From Candidatus Nitrosocaldus sp. (GTDB lineage: Archaea; Thermoproteota; Nitrososphaeria; Nitrososphaerales; Nitrosocaldaceae): a DNA stretch of 64,000 bases. Made by a program: the position numbers and the translations under genes. Shown one piece after another: positions 62,834 through 64,000 of the stretch. Under the pieces are notes generated by a model, which saw only the letters and a list, made by a program, of their open reading frames with translations, made no database searches and was not told the DNA's origin. The DNA is taken from contig JANWZS010000006.1 of the NCBI GenBank assembly GCA_025054855.1, positions 1 through 64,000 of the forward strand. The letters are read 5' to 3'. Positions within the stretch are counted from its first letter, which is position 1. Every line of letters starts with the position of its first letter.

Positions 62834-64000
62834 ATGGTAACCCAGATGAGTTATGCTAAGAGGGGTGTTGCTACAGATGAGATGAGGCGTGTAGCAGAGA
62901 GCGAGCAGGTCAGCCTCGATCTCATACTTAGGGGTGTTGCAAATGGCTCTATAATAATACCAAGGAACGTTGCGAGGAAGCAGGATCTTGCAAAGTTGGT
63001 TGGTATAGGAAGGGGCCTGAGCACCAAGGTCAACGTGAACATAGGTACATCGACGCTGAGGGTTAACCTACAGGAGGAGGTGGAGAAGGCTAGGATAGCG
63101 GTCAAGTATGGCGCAGATACCATAATGGATCTGAGTGATGCTGGGGATCTGCCAGCGATAAGGAGGAGGCTCATGGATGAGGCCAGGATACAGTTCGGAT
63201 ATGTGCCAGTGTACCAAGCATACGCTGAGGCTGTGCAGAGGCACAAGAACCCATTGGAGATGGATGAGGATGACTTTCTCGATGCGTTCGAGCAGTGTGC
63301 AAAGGATGGTGTAGATTACACTACCATACATGTTGGGCTCACGAGGGAGCTTGCAGATAGACTCCTCAAGGTGAAGAGGCATGCTGGTATAGTGAGCAAG
63401 GGGGGGACCATAACTGCAGCATGGATGCTCAAGTACGGTAAGGAGAACCCATACTATGAGCACTTCGATTACCTGTGCGAGATAGCAAGGGAGTACGATG
63501 TCACGTTCAGCCTTGGCGATGCTCTACGCCCTGGCTCCATACTGGATTCGCACGATGAACTACAGGTTGCAGAGATGATAAACGTTGCTAGGCTGGCGAA
63601 GAGGGCGTATGCTATGGATGTGCAGGTGATGATAGAGGGCCCAGGGCATGTACCACTGAACGAGGTTGCAGCAAACGTCAGGCTTGCTAAATCGTTGATA
63701 GGCGATGTACCGTACTATGTGCTTGGCCCGTTGGTGACCGATGTGGCAGCAGGGTACGATCATATAGCGAGTGCTATAGGTGCTGCTATAGCAGCGAGCG
63801 AGGGTGCGGATCTGCTCTGCTACCTTACACCATCGGAGCACCTTGGGCTCCCAACACCTGAGGAGGTGAAGGAGGGGCTTATAGCGTACAGGATAGCAGC
63901 ACATGCTGGGGATATAGTGAAGATAAGGGATAGAGCGATAAGGTGGGATGCCGAGATGACCAGAGCAAGGAGGACGCTCGATTGGGCAAAGCAGATCTCA
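62834..64000 (+). CDS. thiC: Phosphomethylpyrimidine synthase ThiC, cut by the window end
   Basis: 389 codons are present and the frame is open at base 64000. It converts aminoimidazole ribotide to HMP-phosphate for thiamin, a radical SAM reaction with a C-terminal [4Fe-4S] (CxxCxxxxC, outside the window). Seen: [78 protein letters not shown] and [29 protein letters not shown] tttatattt is about 26 nt before ATG 62834. No TPP riboswitch fits the 112-nt gap. Confidence 0.95.
   Translation, partial: MVTQMSYAKRGVATDEMRRVAESEQVSLDLILRGVANGSIIIPRNVARKQDLAKLVGIGRGLSTKVNVNIGTSTLRVNLQEEVEKARIAVKYGADTIMDLSDAGDLPAIRRRLMDEARIQFGYVPVYQAYAEAVQRHKNPLEMDEDDFLDAFEQCAKDGVDYTTIHVGLTRELADRLLKVKRHAGIVSKGGTITAAWMLKYGKENPYYEHFDYLCEIAREYDVTFSLGDALRPGSILDSHDELQVAEMINVARLAKRAYAMDVQVMIEGPGHVPLNEVAANVRLAKSLIGDVPYYVLGPLVTDVAAGYDHIASAIGAAIAASEGADLLCYLTPSEHLGLPTPEEVKEGLIAYRIAAHAGDIVKIRDRAIRWDAEMTRARRTLDWAKQIS

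Overview
The window reads as chromosomal DNA of an archaeon, most likely a member of the Nitrososphaerota (Thaumarchaeota) and plausibly a thermophilic, Nitrosocaldus-like lineage. The archaeal assignment is firm. Evidence includes intron-containing tRNAs, a proteasome beta subunit, FEN-1, archaeal PheS/PheT and CoaD, a PUA-domain protein, a PIN-PilT-KH ATPase and TATA boxes about 26 nt upstream of start codons (leaderless transcripts). The phylum and genus are inferred from gene style: tiny C2H2 zinc-finger proteins, blue-copper proteins, PEF-type C-terminal sorting tails, CbtAB, DUF2024 and heavy use of AGG/ATA codons. They were not tested by a search.

Layout. 1-3.9 kb: argS 3' part, a Cys-rich protein, trmI and nnrD. 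4.0-8.1 kb: a large secreted cupredoxin/beta-propeller protein, an NHL-propeller surface protein and a proteasome beta subunit with Ala in place of Thr1. 8.1-12.5 kb: PUA protein, homoserine dehydrogenase, TauE/SafE transporter and a 601-aa double SDR protein resembling the N-terminal half of bifunctional malonyl-CoA reductase. 12.6-17.5 kb: a 50-aa acidic protein, an intron-bearing tRNA-Ser(CGA) that overlaps the 3' end of a CDF metal exporter, FEN-1, a zinc-ribbon protein, a tandem ThyX and DUF192. 17.5-24.7 kb: rhodanese, DtxR regulator, nicotinamidase, PIN-ATPase-KH, aspartokinase and branched-chain aminotransferase. 24.7-28.1 kb: a thioredoxin-fold YyaL/SSP411 protein overlapped by a C2H2 gene that appears to start at AUA behind a perfect Shine-Dalgarno, then small zinc and hypothetical proteins.

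28.1-38.3 kb is the accessory part: two adjacent frameshifted pseudogenes, a TrxB-like flavoprotein without its redox cysteines, an IMPase, a PflA-like radical SAM protein, a duplicated-domain secreted protein, two more decayed remnants and a 768-aa RTX calcium-repeat protein. 38.6-44.2 kb: tRNA-Trp(CCA) with two introns, a mini zinc finger, pdxST and a second NHL surface protein. 44.2-53.6 kb (mostly minus strand): MDR dehydrogenase, valS, queC/queD, GNAT, an asparagine-synthase-like protein, cbtA/cbtB, and an SDR overlapping a pterin dehydratase. 53.6-53.85 kb holds two candidate small RNAs, each with its own TATA box. 53.9-64 kb: pheST, MazG-like, trpS, coaD, DUF2024, sugar-phosphate isomerase plus nucleotidyltransferase, wHTH, UbiA and the 5' part of thiC.

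The core content (five aminoacyl-tRNA synthetase subunits, amino acid, PLP, CoA, thiamin and queuosine/archaeosine genes) is ordinary housekeeping. The novelty lies in the copper-propeller protein, the non-AUG zinc-finger start, the tRNA/CDS overlap, the small-RNA pair, the degenerate or fused enzymes and the decayed islands.
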